Origin: DASSUW01 sp963730535
GTDB lineage: Bacteria > Actinomycetota > Thermoleophilia > Solirubrobacterales > Solirubrobacteraceae
Length of the DNA stretch: 64,000 nucleotides
Assembly (NCBI GenBank): GCA_963730535.1
Contig: CAVSRU010000012.1
Coordinates: 744,001 to 808,000, forward strand
Direction: 5' to 3'
Below the pieces are notes generated by a model. The model had not been told where the DNA came from. It ran no database searches and saw nothing but the letters and a program-made list of their open reading frames with translations. Position 1 is the stretch's first letter. Each line of letters starts with the position of its first letter. The translations under genes and the position numbers were made by a program. Positions 1 to 7,861 of the stretch are shown piece after piece.

Positions 1-1916
1 GCATCGGCGTCCCGAACTTCTTCATCGACAAGTTCCGGGTGCCGCCGTTCCTGCTCCCGATCTACCAGGCGGCCGGGATCCAGTACGGCGTGCGGTGGGA
101 GATCCTCGCGGCGATCAACGAGATCGAGACCGACTACGGCCGCAACCTCAACGTGAGCTCCGCGGGCGCGCTCGGGTGGATGCAGTTCATGCCCGCCACG
201 TGGCGCGCGTACGGCGTCGACGCCAACGGCGACGGCAAGGCCGACCCGTACAACCCCGTCGACGCGATCTTCGCCGCCGCCCGCTACCTCCGCGCGGCCG
301 GCGCCGACACCGACATCCGCACGGCGGTCTTCGCCTACAACCACGCGACCTGGTACGTGGACTCGGTGCTCCTGCGCGCCCAGGTGATCGGCGGCATGCC
401 GGCGAACCTGGTCGGCTCGCTCACCGGCCTCACGCAGGGCCGCTTCCCCGTGCTGGCCAAGGCGACCTACGCGGGCCAGCTCAAGCGCCGCGGCAAGCGG
501 GTCCGCTCCGGCAACGCCGCGATGGTCGTCGAGCCCACCGACCGCCGCGACATCGAGATCTTCACGCGCCCGCGCTCGCGCGTGGTCGCCGTCAACGACG
601 GCCGCGTGCTGCGCGTCGGCTCGAACCGCCGGCTCGGCAACTTCGTCGTGCTCCAGGACGTCTACGGCAACACGTACACATACGGGCACCTCGGGAGCGT
701 CGCCAAGCGCTACCCGTCGCCCAAGCCGCGCACGGTGAGCGAGGCGGAGGTCAAGCGCGAGCTGGCGCTCCCCAAGCCCGACGCCGCGCCCGCCCAGGCC
801 GCCTCATCGACCGACCGCCCGGCGAGCAAGGCGCCCAAGCGGCGGCTGGCGCGCAAGGCCGCGCCGAAGGGCCGCGAGAAGGCGCCGGTGGCCAGCAAGC
901 AGCGCCTGTTCGCGAACCCGACGCGCCCGAACGCCTCCGAGGCGGGCGGCGCGCAGCAGGAGTTCCAGCGCACCGGCGTGATCGACGGATGGCAGACCTT
1001 CGAGGGCTACTTCAGCCGCATCCTCGGGCTCGACCGCGAGGACGTCAAGCTCAAGCGCCTGCGCCGCGGCAGCCGCGTCGTGGCCGGCACCGTGCTCGGC
1101 CGGATCGGTCCCCGCACGAACGACGGCACCGCCCCGCACCTGCTGTTCAAGATCCGCCCCGCGGGCCGAGGCGCTCCGACGATCGACCCGAAGCCGATCC
1201 TCGACGGCTGGAAGCTGCTCGAGTCGACGGCGATCTACCGCGCGGCCGGCAAGAACCCGTTCTTCGGGCGCGACGCCACCAACCCGTCGATCGGCCAGAT
1301 CCTGCTCATGAGCAAGGAGGCGCTGATCGCGCGGGTGCTCTCCAACCCGCAGATCGACATCTACGAGTGCGGCCGGCGCGACATCCGCTCGGGCGGCATC
1401 GACCGGCGCGTCCTCGCCACGCTCGAGTTCCTCGCCGCCTCGGGCCTGCGGCCCACGGTCAGCTCGCTGCACTGCGGCCACGGCTACTACACGGCGTCGG
1501 GCAACGTCTCGCACCACTCGTCCGGCAACGCGGTCGACATCGCGGCCATCAACGGGATCACGATCTCGCCCGCCACGCAGGGACCGGGCTCGATCACCGA
1601 GCTGACGATCCAGCGGCTGCTCACGCTCCAGGGCACGATGGAGCCGTCCCAGATCATCTCGCTGATGAAGTTCGACGGGACGACCAACACGTACGCGATG
1701 GGCGACCACGACGACCACATCCACGTCGGGTTCCAGCCGCTCTACGGCACGAACTCGAAGATGGCGAAGCAGGTCAACGCGATCCTCAAGCCCAAGCAGT
1801 GGATCAAGCTGATCGACCGGCTGGGCGAGATCCAGAACCCGAAGGTCAGCCGCACGCCGTCGAAGTACTCGCTGAAGGTCACGCGCCGCGCGTCGGCCTC
1901 GCACCGGGGCGAGTAG
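1..1916 (+). CDS. Lytic transglycosylase / degenerate M23 / M15-like peptidase fusion (5' truncated)
   Basis: The reading frame is open from base 3, so the N-terminus lies outside the window; the GTG at 39 is internal. Three domains follow. First is an MltB-like lytic transglycosylase core with the likely catalytic Glu in INEIETDYG and the SAGALGWMQFMPATW motif. Next is an M23 (LytM) fold of roughly residues 165-400, split by a Lys/Ala/Pro-rich insert; its usual HLHFE-type motif reads PHLLFK, so one zinc ligand is gone and this domain is probably not catalytic. Last is an M15-like carboxypeptidase region with HHSSGNAVDI and HDDHIHVGF, which keep the expected His/Asp/His ligands. The protein should be exported and act on peptidoglycan. 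The exact family of the last domain is less certain than the first. Confidence 0.85.
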   Translation, partial: IGVPNFFIDKFRVPPFLLPIYQAAGIQYGVRWEILAAINEIETDYGRNLNVSSAGALGWMQFMPATWRAYGVDANGDGKADPYNPVDAIFAAARYLRAAGADTDIRTAVFAYNHATWYVDSVLLRAQVIGGMPANLVGSLTGLTQGRFPVLAKATYAGQLKRRGKRVRSGNAAMVVEPTDRRDIEIFTRPRSRVVAVNDGRVLRVGSNRRLGNFVVLQDVYGNTYTYGHLGSVAKRYPSPKPRTVSEAEVKRELALPKPDAAPAQAASSTDRPASKAPKRRLARKAAPKGREKAPVASKQRLFANPTRPNASEAGGAQQEFQRTGVIDGWQTFEGYFSRILGLDREDVKLKRLRRGSRVVAGTVLGRIGPRTNDGTAPHLLFKIRPAGRGAPTIDPKPILDGWKLLESTAIYRAAGKNPFFGRDATNPSIGQILLMSKEALIARVLSNPQIDIYECGRRDIRSGGIDRRVLATLEFLAASGLRPTVSSLHCGHGYYTASGNVSHHSSGNAVDIAAINGITISPATQGPGSITELTIQRLLTLQGTMEPSQIISLMKFDGTTNTYAMGDHDDHIHVGFQPLYGTNSKMAKQVNAILKPKQWIKLIDRLGEIQNPKVSRTPSKYSLKVTRRASASHRGE

Positions 1917-1919
1917 CCT
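1914..1919 (+). promoter_or_regulatory. Candidate -10 box TAGCCT for the following gene
   Basis: TAGCCT contains the TAG stop codon of the preceding gene and lies 7 nt before a CTG that opens the next reading frame. The same spacing between a TAnnnT box and the start codon recurs at many genes in this window, which supports a leaderless transcript starting at about 1927. Inferred from pattern only. Confidence 0.35.
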
Positions 1920-1926
1920 CGCCGCC

Positions 1927-2766
1927 CTGACGCGCTTCGGCTTCGTCCAGTGGGAGTTCCCCGGGCGGCTCGGACCCGAGCCCGGCCGCTACGTGGTGCG
2001 GCGCTTCGCGGGCGACGAGGTGCAGCAGGTGCTCGTCATCGGCGGGCTGGCGCCGGCACGGCGGCGGCTACGGCGGGAGAGCCGCGTGCGTCGCGCGTCG
2101 CCGGAGCCGGCCGCGGTCGAGGTCACGCGCGCGACGGTGATCGACACGGCGCCGCTGGGCGAGCTCGAGACGGCGGACGAGTGGCTCGCGCGGGCGGTGG
2201 GTGACTCGCAGGTGACGGACGCGGCCCTCGCCCTGCTCAACCGCGCCGTGGCCGGCCACCGGGTGGCGAGCGCCGATCCGTGGGTCGCCGACGCCGACCC
2301 GGCGCGCGCGATCGGCTTCCGGGTCGGCTACGGCACCGGCGAGCAGGTCGCCGAGGGCGACTGGGAGTCGGCGCGCGAGCTGCCCCGCCCCGAGCCCGCC
2401 TTCGCCCGCTCGGCGCTGCTCGTGCCCCAGGAGCGGGTCGCCGCCCTCCTCGGAGGCCGCGACGTGCCGCTCGCCTGCGAGGAGCTCGTGCTCCGCGCCC
2501 GCGGCGACCTCGCACACGGGCGCCCGCGCGAGGCGGCGCTGCAGCTCGGCGTCGCTCTGGAGGCGGCGCTGGCCGAGCTTGCCGCGTGGCGGGAGGTGGG
2601 CGACCTGGCGGCGCGGCTCGACGAGCTGGCGGGGTTGCGCGAGCCGGTGGCCGCCGCCGCCCAGGCGGCGCTGGAGGGGGCGGTCGAGCCGGGCGCGGTC
2701 GAGGGGCCGCTGGCGCGGGTCGAGGCGGCGCTGCGGGCCCGGCTCGCCTATGAGCGCGCTGGGTAG
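1927..2766 (+). CDS. Hypothetical protein, conserved-looking
   Basis: I do not recognise a family. The conventional start would be GTG 1993 (257 aa), but the same frame is open upstream and reads TRFGFVQWEFPGRLGPEPGRY, which looks like a folded N-terminal strand. No ATG, GTG or TTG lies there; a CTG at 1927 preceded by TAGCCT gives 279 aa and is my preferred start. The middle is rich in Ala/Glu/Arg, and the C-terminal 80 residues (from about PREAALQLGVALEAAL) look like amphipathic helices. No membrane segment or signal peptide is visible. It follows the wall hydrolase with no room for a separate promoter other than the overlapping box. A palindromic element starts just after its stop. Confidence 0.6.
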   Translation: MTRFGFVQWEFPGRLGPEPGRYVVRRFAGDEVQQVLVIGGLAPARRRLRRESRVRRASPEPAAVEVTRATVIDTAPLGELETADEWLARAVGDSQVTDAALALLNRAVAGHRVASADPWVADADPARAIGFRVGYGTGEQVAEGDWESARELPRPEPAFARSALLVPQERVAALLGGRDVPLACEELVLRARGDLAHGRPREAALQLGVALEAALAELAAWREVGDLAARLDELAGLREPVAAAAQAALEGAVEPGAVEGPLARVEAALRARLAYERAG

Positions 2767-2774
2767 CGCGGGGT

Positions 2775-2992
2775 GAACGTCAACTGCGGCTGGGTAGGGA
2801 GGCGAGGGAGCCGGCGTGGCTGGCGATGGCCCGAACTGCGTCGAGTTAGGCCCGGATTCTGGGGCTAACTCGACAAGGTTCGCGAACTATCCCGGATTAG
2901 CCCCGGAAACCGGGGCTAATCCGCGATAGTTCGCGAACTTCTTCGCGCCGCGGCCAGTCCCCCAGCCTCCCTACCCAGCCGCCGTTGACGTA
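2775..2992. repeat. Palindromic interspersed element, copy 1
   Basis: The ends are inverted repeats: AACGTCAACTGCGGCTGGGT at the left matches the reverse complement of the right end (CCCTACCCAGCCGCCGTTGACGT), with about 24 of the first 27 bases shared. The core holds two hairpins. One has GTCGAGTTAG...CTAACTCGAC arms (about 2842-2874). The second is very long, with arms GTTCGCGAACTAT and CGGATTAGCCCCGG closing on an AAA loop near 2911. No open frame or transposase is present. It fills the gap between two convergent genes and could act as a bidirectional transcription terminator. Confidence 0.8.
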
Positions 2993-2998
2993 ACCGCC

Positions 2999-3721
2999 TC
3001 ACAGCGCCGCGACGACCGCGGAGAGCTCGGCCTCCACGTCCCCGTCGAGCCGCACGGCGGCCCAGCGATCGAACGGCGTGGCGCTCCGCGTCACCACCGC
3101 CAGCCGCCCGCCTCGCGCAAGCGTCAGCTCCGGCAGCCCGGCGACGGGATAGACCTCGAGCGACGAGCCCACGCAGAGCAGCAGGTCGGCGCCCTCCGCG
3201 AGCTCGGAGGCCCGGGCCATGGCCGCCTCGTCGAGCAGCTCGCCGAACAGCACGACGTCGGGCTTGAGCACCTCGCCGCAGTCGCACCGCGGGACGCCGG
3301 CCTCGAGCCGGCGGCGGGTCTCCGCCAGCGGGTACGTCGCCCCGCAGGCCAGGCACGAGGCGGTGGCGATCGAGCCGTGGACCTCGATCACATCTCGAGA
3401 CCCAGCGGCGGCGTGGAGGCCGTCGATGTTCTGCGTGATGATCGGGATGTCGAGCTCCGCCAGCGCCCGGTGCGCGCCGTTGGGCTGCTTGCCCTCGAGG
3501 GCCGCGAAGCGCTGCCCGTAGAAGCCCCAGAAGCGCTCGGGCTCGTGGCGCCAGACCGAGATGTGCGCCACCTCCATCGGGTCGACGTTCGCCCACAGCC
3601 CGGTGCCGGGCGAGCGGAAGTCGGGGATGCCGGAGGGGACCGAGACGCCTGCGCCGGTGAGCGCGACGACCGACCCCGCCGAGCGGATCAGCTCGGCGAG
3701 GCGGTCGTGGGCGGCGCTCAC
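2999..3721 (-). CDS. NAD-dependent protein deacylase, sirtuin (Sir2/CobB family)
   Basis: This is a 240-residue single-domain sirtuin. Visible motifs are the NAD loop TGAGVSVPSGIPDFRS, the TQNIDGLH strand, the catalytic His in EVHGS, and a zinc site formed by CLAC and CDC. It removes acyl groups from lysines using NAD; because the upstream genes are beta-oxidation enzymes, acyl-CoA metabolism or acetyl-CoA synthetase regulation is a plausible context. The start is GTG 3721, which overlaps the stop of the upstream hydratase gene by 4 nt (GTGA), implying translational coupling. Its stop lies 7 nt from palindromic element copy 1. Confidence 0.92.
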   Translation of the reverse strand: MSAAHDRLAELIRSAGSVVALTGAGVSVPSGIPDFRSPGTGLWANVDPMEVAHISVWRHEPERFWGFYGQRFAALEGKQPNGAHRALAELDIPIITQNIDGLHAAAGSRDVIEVHGSIATASCLACGATYPLAETRRRLEAGVPRCDCGEVLKPDVVLFGELLDEAAMARASELAEGADLLLCVGSSLEVYPVAGLPELTLARGGRLAVVTRSATPFDRWAAVRLDGDVEAELSAVVAAL

Positions 3722-4827
3722 CGCCCCTTGAACTCCGGGTTGCGCTTCTGGACGAAGGCGCCGATCCCCTCGCGCGCGTCCTCGGACGTGAACGCGGTGA
3801 TGAACGCGGCCTTCTCGGCCTCGATCCCCTCGTCGAGGTCGCCGGCGTGCGAGACCTGCTTGATCTGCTCGAGTGCCACCGGCGCCTGGCGGGCGAACTT
3901 GCGGCCCCAGGCGAGCGCGGCGTCGAACAGCTCGTGGTCGGCCACCAGCCGGTTGACGAGGCCGAACTCGTACGCCTCCTCGGCCGAGATCGGGTCGCCG
4001 ACGGTGTTCATCTCCAGCGCCTTCGCCTCCCCCACCAGCCGCGGGAGGCGCTGCGTGCCACCGAAGCCGGGGATCAGCCCGAGGCCGATCTCCGGCTGGC
4101 CGAACGAGGCCGAGTAGGCGGCGAGGCGCACGTCGCAGGCCATCGCGATCTCGCACCCTCCGCCCAGCGCCATCCCGTTGACGGCCGCGATCGTCATCGT
4201 CCGCGAGCGCTCCCACGACCGGAAGAGCGCGTGCCCCCGGTCGAGCAGGTCGCGGCCGGCGGCCTCGTCCATCTGCGTGAACGCCTTGATGTCGGCGCCT
4301 GCGGAGAACAGCGCCGGGTTCGGGGAGGCGAGGACCATCGCCTTCACGTCGTCGGCCGCCTCGACGGCCTGCCAGGCGGTCTCGAGCGCCTCGATGACGG
4401 CCGGCGAGAGCGGGTTGGCCGGCGGGTTGTCGAGCCACAGGATCGCGACCTCGCCGCGGGTGTCGAGCTTGACCGGCGCACCCTCGTACCCCTCGTCGGG
4501 CTGCGGGTACGGGTAGAAGCCCTGCCCGCTCTTGGCGCCGAGGCGCCCCTGGGCCACGAGGCGCCGCAGGGTGAGCGGCGGGTCGAAGCCCTCGCCCCAC
4601 TCGTCCTCCGCCCGTTCGAGTGCCTCGAGCACCTCGTCGAGCCCGCGGAAGTCGGCCCGCGCGAACGGCCCGGGCACCATGCCGGTGCCCATCATCATCC
4701 CGAGGTCGATGTCGCGCACGCCGGCGATGCCCTCCTCGAGCACGAGGCAGGCCTCGACCAACGCCTTCAGCGTGAAGCGGTCGGCGATCCGCTCGTCGAT
4801 CTGCGCAGCGGTCTCAGGCGTGCTCAT
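3718..4827 (-). CDS. 3-hydroxyacyl-CoA dehydrogenase C-domain fused to enoyl-CoA hydratase
   Basis: The 369-residue protein begins with a second copy of the 3HCDH C-terminal helical domain (residues about 1-105, ending LGAKSGQGFYPYP) and continues as a crotonase/enoyl-CoA hydratase (from about VAILWLDNPPANPLS; oxyanion-hole region AGADIKAF and NGMALGGGCEIAMACD; Glu in QPEIGLGLIPGFGGTQRLPR). This order is the reverse of FadB, where the hydratase comes first. It lacks the NAD-binding domain, which is supplied by the gene just upstream; the two overlap by 14 nt. Together they should perform hydration and dehydrogenation in beta-oxidation. The ATG at 4827 was chosen because it starts the 3HCDH_C domain cleanly. 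Confidence 0.88.
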   Translation of the reverse strand: MSTPETAAQIDERIADRFTLKALVEACLVLEEGIAGVRDIDLGMMMGTGMVPGPFARADFRGLDEVLEALERAEDEWGEGFDPPLTLRRLVAQGRLGAKSGQGFYPYPQPDEGYEGAPVKLDTRGEVAILWLDNPPANPLSPAVIEALETAWQAVEAADDVKAMVLASPNPALFSAGADIKAFTQMDEAAGRDLLDRGHALFRSWERSRTMTIAAVNGMALGGGCEIAMACDVRLAAYSASFGQPEIGLGLIPGFGGTQRLPRLVGEAKALEMNTVGDPISAEEAYEFGLVNRLVADHELFDAALAWGRKFARQAPVALEQIKQVSHAGDLDEGIEAEKAAFITAFTSEDAREGIGAFVQKRNPEFKGR

Positions 4828-5686
4828 AGAAGCCCTTCCCGGTCTTGGCGCCGAGCTCCCCGCGCTCCACCCGCTCCTCCATCCCCCGGTGCACATAGAA
4901 GCGGTCGCCGTAGGCCTCGCGCATGTCGCGCGCGACCTTGACGACGGTGTCGAGGCCGGACATGTCGGCCACGCGGAACGGGCCCATCGGCATCTGCGCC
5001 TTCTCGGTGATGAAGGCATCGAGCTGCTCGACGTCGATGCCCGTCTCGTCCTGGTAGCGCCAGATCTCGCTCGCCGTCGAGACGAGGATGCGATTGACGA
5101 CGAAGCCCGGGCACTCGTGCGCGCGGACCGGCATCTTCTTGATCGCCTGGGCGAAGTTGGCGGCGGCCTGCGTCGTCTCGGGAGAGGTGTCCTCGCCCTC
5201 GATCACCTCGACCAGCCGCATGTAGGAGGCCGGCCAGAAGAAGTGGAAGCCGACGACCTTGTCGGGCCGGTGGGTGGCGTCGCCGATCTCGGTGATCGAC
5301 AGGCCCGAGGTGTTGGAGGCGAGGATCGCGTGCCCGGGCGTCGAGGCGTCGAGCTCCGCGAACACGGAGTGCTTGATCTCCATCTTCTCCGGCACGGCCT
5401 CGATCACGAAGTCGACGTCGCCGAACGCGTCGTAGGAGGTGGTGCCGGTGATCAGGCCGAGCGTGCGCTCGGCCTGCGCGGCGGCGTCCGCCTCCGACAG
5501 CTTGCCCTTCTTGACGAGCTTCGCGACCTGGCCTTCGGTGACCTCGCGCGCCTTCTGGAGTCCCGCGTCGACGAACCGCTGGTCGACGTCCTTGAGCACG
5601 ACCGGGACGCCGGCGGCGGCGATGACCTGGGAGATCTCGCCTCCCATCACCCCCGCTCCGACGACCGCTGCTTTGAACACGAACAT
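4814..5686 (-). CDS. 3-hydroxyacyl-CoA dehydrogenase (NAD-binding plus first C-domain)
   Basis: The 290-residue enzyme opens with a Rossmann fold (AAVVGAGVMGGEISQVIAAAG) and carries the family landmarks IEAVPE, SNTSGLSI, the catalytic His in GFHFFWPA, and ECPGFVVNRIL, ending GAKTGKGFYEH. It oxidises L-3-hydroxyacyl-CoA to 3-oxoacyl-CoA. ATG 5686 is preferred over the in-frame GTG 5695 because TAGGGT lies 7 nt upstream of the ATG, the spacing seen for other probable leaderless genes here. It leads an operon with the C-domain/hydratase fusion and the sirtuin. Confidence 0.92.
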   Translation of the reverse strand: MFVFKAAVVGAGVMGGEISQVIAAAGVPVVLKDVDQRFVDAGLQKAREVTEGQVAKLVKKGKLSEADAAAQAERTLGLITGTTSYDAFGDVDFVIEAVPEKMEIKHSVFAELDASTPGHAILASNTSGLSITEIGDATHRPDKVVGFHFFWPASYMRLVEVIEGEDTSPETTQAAANFAQAIKKMPVRAHECPGFVVNRILVSTASEIWRYQDETGIDVEQLDAFITEKAQMPMGPFRVADMSGLDTVVKVARDMREAYGDRFYVHRGMEERVERGELGAKTGKGFYEHA

Positions 5687-5711
5687 GCGGGTCACCCTAG
5701 CCGAGCGAGGG

Positions 5712-6167
5712 TCACCGAAGGTCCACCTCCGCGCGCCGTTCGTTGGCGAAGCGGCTCAGGGTGCGGCGGAGCGAGTCGGTGAGCGAGCGGCGGATGAAGA
5801 GGCGGTCGACGAGGGGGCTGAGGAGGCCCGGCTCCTTGAGCTCGTAGTCGAGGGCGAGCGTGACGCGGACCTGGTCGCCGTCGGCCTCGAAGGCGACCGA
5901 CTGGAGGCCCCGCAGGCGCTCGTCCTCGACCTCCAGCGTCTGCCCGACGCGAGCCTCGAAGGCCTGGACGTGCTCCTGCACGAGCCCGCGGCCCTTGGGC
6001 GGCGACTGCCACAGCAGCCGCGCGCCGACGTCCGGCCACCCGCCCTCGAGCTTGACGACGTGCCCGAAGCCGTCGACCCACGACGGCCAGCGGTGGCGGT
6101 CGTACCAGAGGTCCTCGGCCTCGGCGAGCCGGCCGGGGACGATGGTGCTCGCACTCGCGCGGCCCAC
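5712..6167 (-). CDS. SRPBCC-family (START-like) protein
   Basis: A 151-residue protein resembling polyketide cyclase/dehydrase and lipid-transport START-like proteins: after a short Ser/Thr start come LAEAEDLWYDRHRWPSWVDG, a beta-rich middle, and a C-terminal long helix (VDRLFIRRSLTDSLRRTLSR). This fold forms a hydrophobic cavity, but the ligand cannot be predicted. The start GTG 6167 follows CATAAT by 6 nt, suggesting a leaderless message. It sits just downstream of the beta-oxidation operon in the opposite promoter direction from Usp. Confidence 0.75.
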   Translation of the reverse strand: MGRASASTIVPGRLAEAEDLWYDRHRWPSWVDGFGHVVKLEGGWPDVGARLLWQSPPKGRGLVQEHVQAFEARVGQTLEVEDERLRGLQSVAFEADGDQVRVTLALDYELKEPGLLSPLVDRLFIRRSLTDSLRRTLSRFANERRAEVDLR

Positions 6168-6193
6168 CCCCGGATTATGGTCGGGAGAAGAGG

Positions 6194-6199
6194 TAGGCT
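6194..6199 (+). promoter_or_regulatory. Candidate -10 box TAGGCT for the Usp gene
   Basis: TAGGCT lies 7 nt before ATG 6207 with no Shine-Dalgarno in between, consistent with a leaderless transcript. Pattern-based only. Confidence 0.4.
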
Positions 6200-6206
6200 C
6201 GCGCCC

Positions 6207-6632
6207 ATGAACGCCATCGTCGTCGGGTCCGACGGCTCGCCGAGCGCGGAGGCGGCCGTCCAGAAGGTCATCCAGCTCACGCAGGGAAGCGGCGCGATCA
6301 TCCATCTCGTGTGCGCGTACCCGGGCCGCTCGGCGATCGAGCGCCTAGGCCTCAGCGCGAAGGTCGAGTCGGTGAGCCTGCGCGGCGTGGCCTCGGACGT
6401 GGCCGCGCGCGCGGAGCGCCGGTTCGAGGAGGCCGGCTTCGACGTCGAGCTCCACGTCCAAGAGGGCGACGCGGCGGACACCCTGATCCAGGTCGCCGAG
6501 GAGACCGGTTCCGAGATGATCGCGGTCGGCGCGCGCGGCAACAGCTCGCCGCGCCGCTTCGCGCTCGGGGGCGTCGCCAGCAAGCTCTCCCATCACGCGA
6601 CGACGACGCTGCTGCTCGTGCGCGAGGGGTAG
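6207..6632 (+). CDS. Universal stress protein (UspA family)
   Basis: A single 141-residue Usp domain: N-terminal IVVGSDGSPSAEAAV (the Asp that contacts ATP in this family) and the C-terminal nucleotide loop VGARGNSSPRRFALGGVASKL followed by TTLLLVREG. This matches ATP-binding members. It is a cytosolic stress or dormancy protein; the precise role is unknown. It is monocistronic and convergent with the following MFS gene, with only 4 nt between the stops. Confidence 0.9.
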   Translation: MNAIVVGSDGSPSAEAAVQKVIQLTQGSGAIIHLVCAYPGRSAIERLGLSAKVESVSLRGVASDVAARAERRFEEAGFDVELHVQEGDAADTLIQVAEETGSEMIAVGARGNSSPRRFALGGVASKLSHHATTTLLLVREG

Positions 6633-6636
6633 TCGC

Positions 6637-7824
6637 TCACCGTGTGAGCAGGCTGCGCCGCCGGGCGACGGTTATCGCACAACCCAGCGCTGCGAGGCCC
6701 GCCGCGCACAGGGCGGTCGTCTCGTAGGAGGCGGCGTCGACCGCGGCGCCGCCGAGCGCGTTGCCGGCAGCGCTGCCGGCGATGATGCCCATGATCATCA
6801 CGGCGAACGCCTCGGTCGCGGTCCCCGGCGGCGCGACGGTGTCGAGCAGGGTCGATCCGACGACGACCACCGGCGCGATCAGCAGCCCGCAGAGCAGGAG
6901 CAGCACCGCCAGCGCAGCGTATGACTCGGGGAGCGCCAACAGCGCGCAGCCGGAGGCGAGCGCCAGCATCAGGACCGCCAGGCGCCGCGTGAGCGAGCCC
7001 GGCCACGACCGCGACCCGTAGACCAGCCCGCCGGCGAGGCTGCCGGCGGACAGCGCGGCGAGCAGCAGGCCGCCCTCCTCGGCCGACCCGCGCTCGGCGC
7101 CGAAGGCGGGGAGCGCCACCTGGAGGACGCCCATCGCGGCGCCGAACGCGGCGAGGACGAGGAACACCGTCCGCATGCCGGGCGCGGTGAGCGGCCCGAG
7201 CCAGCCGGCCTCGTGGCGCTCTCCCCGCCAGCGGCGCGAGCCGCCCGTCGCCGAGAAGCCGACCGCTCCGCCGAAGGCCAAGGCGGCCGCCACGAGCACG
7301 GCGGCCTCCGGCGAGGCGACCGCCGCGATGACGGCGACGATCGCGGGCGCGGTCATGACGGTCACCTCGAACACGATGGCCACGAGCGCGTAGGCCGTCG
7401 CACGCTGCTCCGGGTCGGTCACGAGGGTGTTCCACAGCGAGCGCATCGCCGCCGGGACCTGGGGGAGCGAGGCGCCGCCCGCCGTCGCGCACAGCGCGAG
7501 CGCCCACGCCGAGGCTTCGTCGCGGGCCGCCGCCACCAGCCCGAGCACCGCCACGAGGTGCACCAGTGCCGCCGTGCGCAGCACGCGCGGCTGGCCGAGG
7601 CGGTCCATGAGCCGGCCCTGGGCTACAGCGCCAACCGCGTTGGCCAGCCCGAACGCGGCCGCCACGCGGCCCGCGTCAGCGAACGAGTCGGTCGCGTCCC
7701 GCGCCAGCAGCACGATCCCCAGGATGTACATGCCGATCGGCAGCGAGCCGAGCGCGGACGCGATGACCGGCCACCGCGCGCCGGGCAGCGTGAGGAGCGC
7801 GCGATATCGCGCAAGGCCGGCCAT
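6637..7824 (-). CDS. MFS transporter
   Basis: The 395-residue protein has about 12 hydrophobic segments and the MFS cytoplasmic loop GRLMDRLGQPRVLR between TM2 and TM3. No motif identifies a substrate; the closest general resemblance is to drug/metabolite efflux carriers. The second half (GGLVYGSRSWPG) contains a weaker repeat of the loop, as expected for the two six-helix halves. TAGCGT lies 9 nt before ATG 7824, again suggesting a leaderless start. Confidence 0.85.
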   Translation of the reverse strand: MAGLARYRALLTLPGARWPVIASALGSLPIGMYILGIVLLARDATDSFADAGRVAAAFGLANAVGAVAQGRLMDRLGQPRVLRTAALVHLVAVLGLVAAARDEASAWALALCATAGGASLPQVPAAMRSLWNTLVTDPEQRATAYALVAIVFEVTVMTAPAIVAVIAAVASPEAAVLVAAALAFGGAVGFSATGGSRRWRGERHEAGWLGPLTAPGMRTVFLVLAAFGAAMGVLQVALPAFGAERGSAEEGGLLLAALSAGSLAGGLVYGSRSWPGSLTRRLAVLMLALASGCALLALPESYAALAVLLLLCGLLIAPVVVVGSTLLDTVAPPGTATEAFAVMIMGIIAGSAAGNALGGAAVDAASYETTALCAAGLAALGCAITVARRRSLLTR

Positions 7825-7861
7825 GGGCGCTGCACGCTATCCCGCCCGGGGGAGCGAGGAC

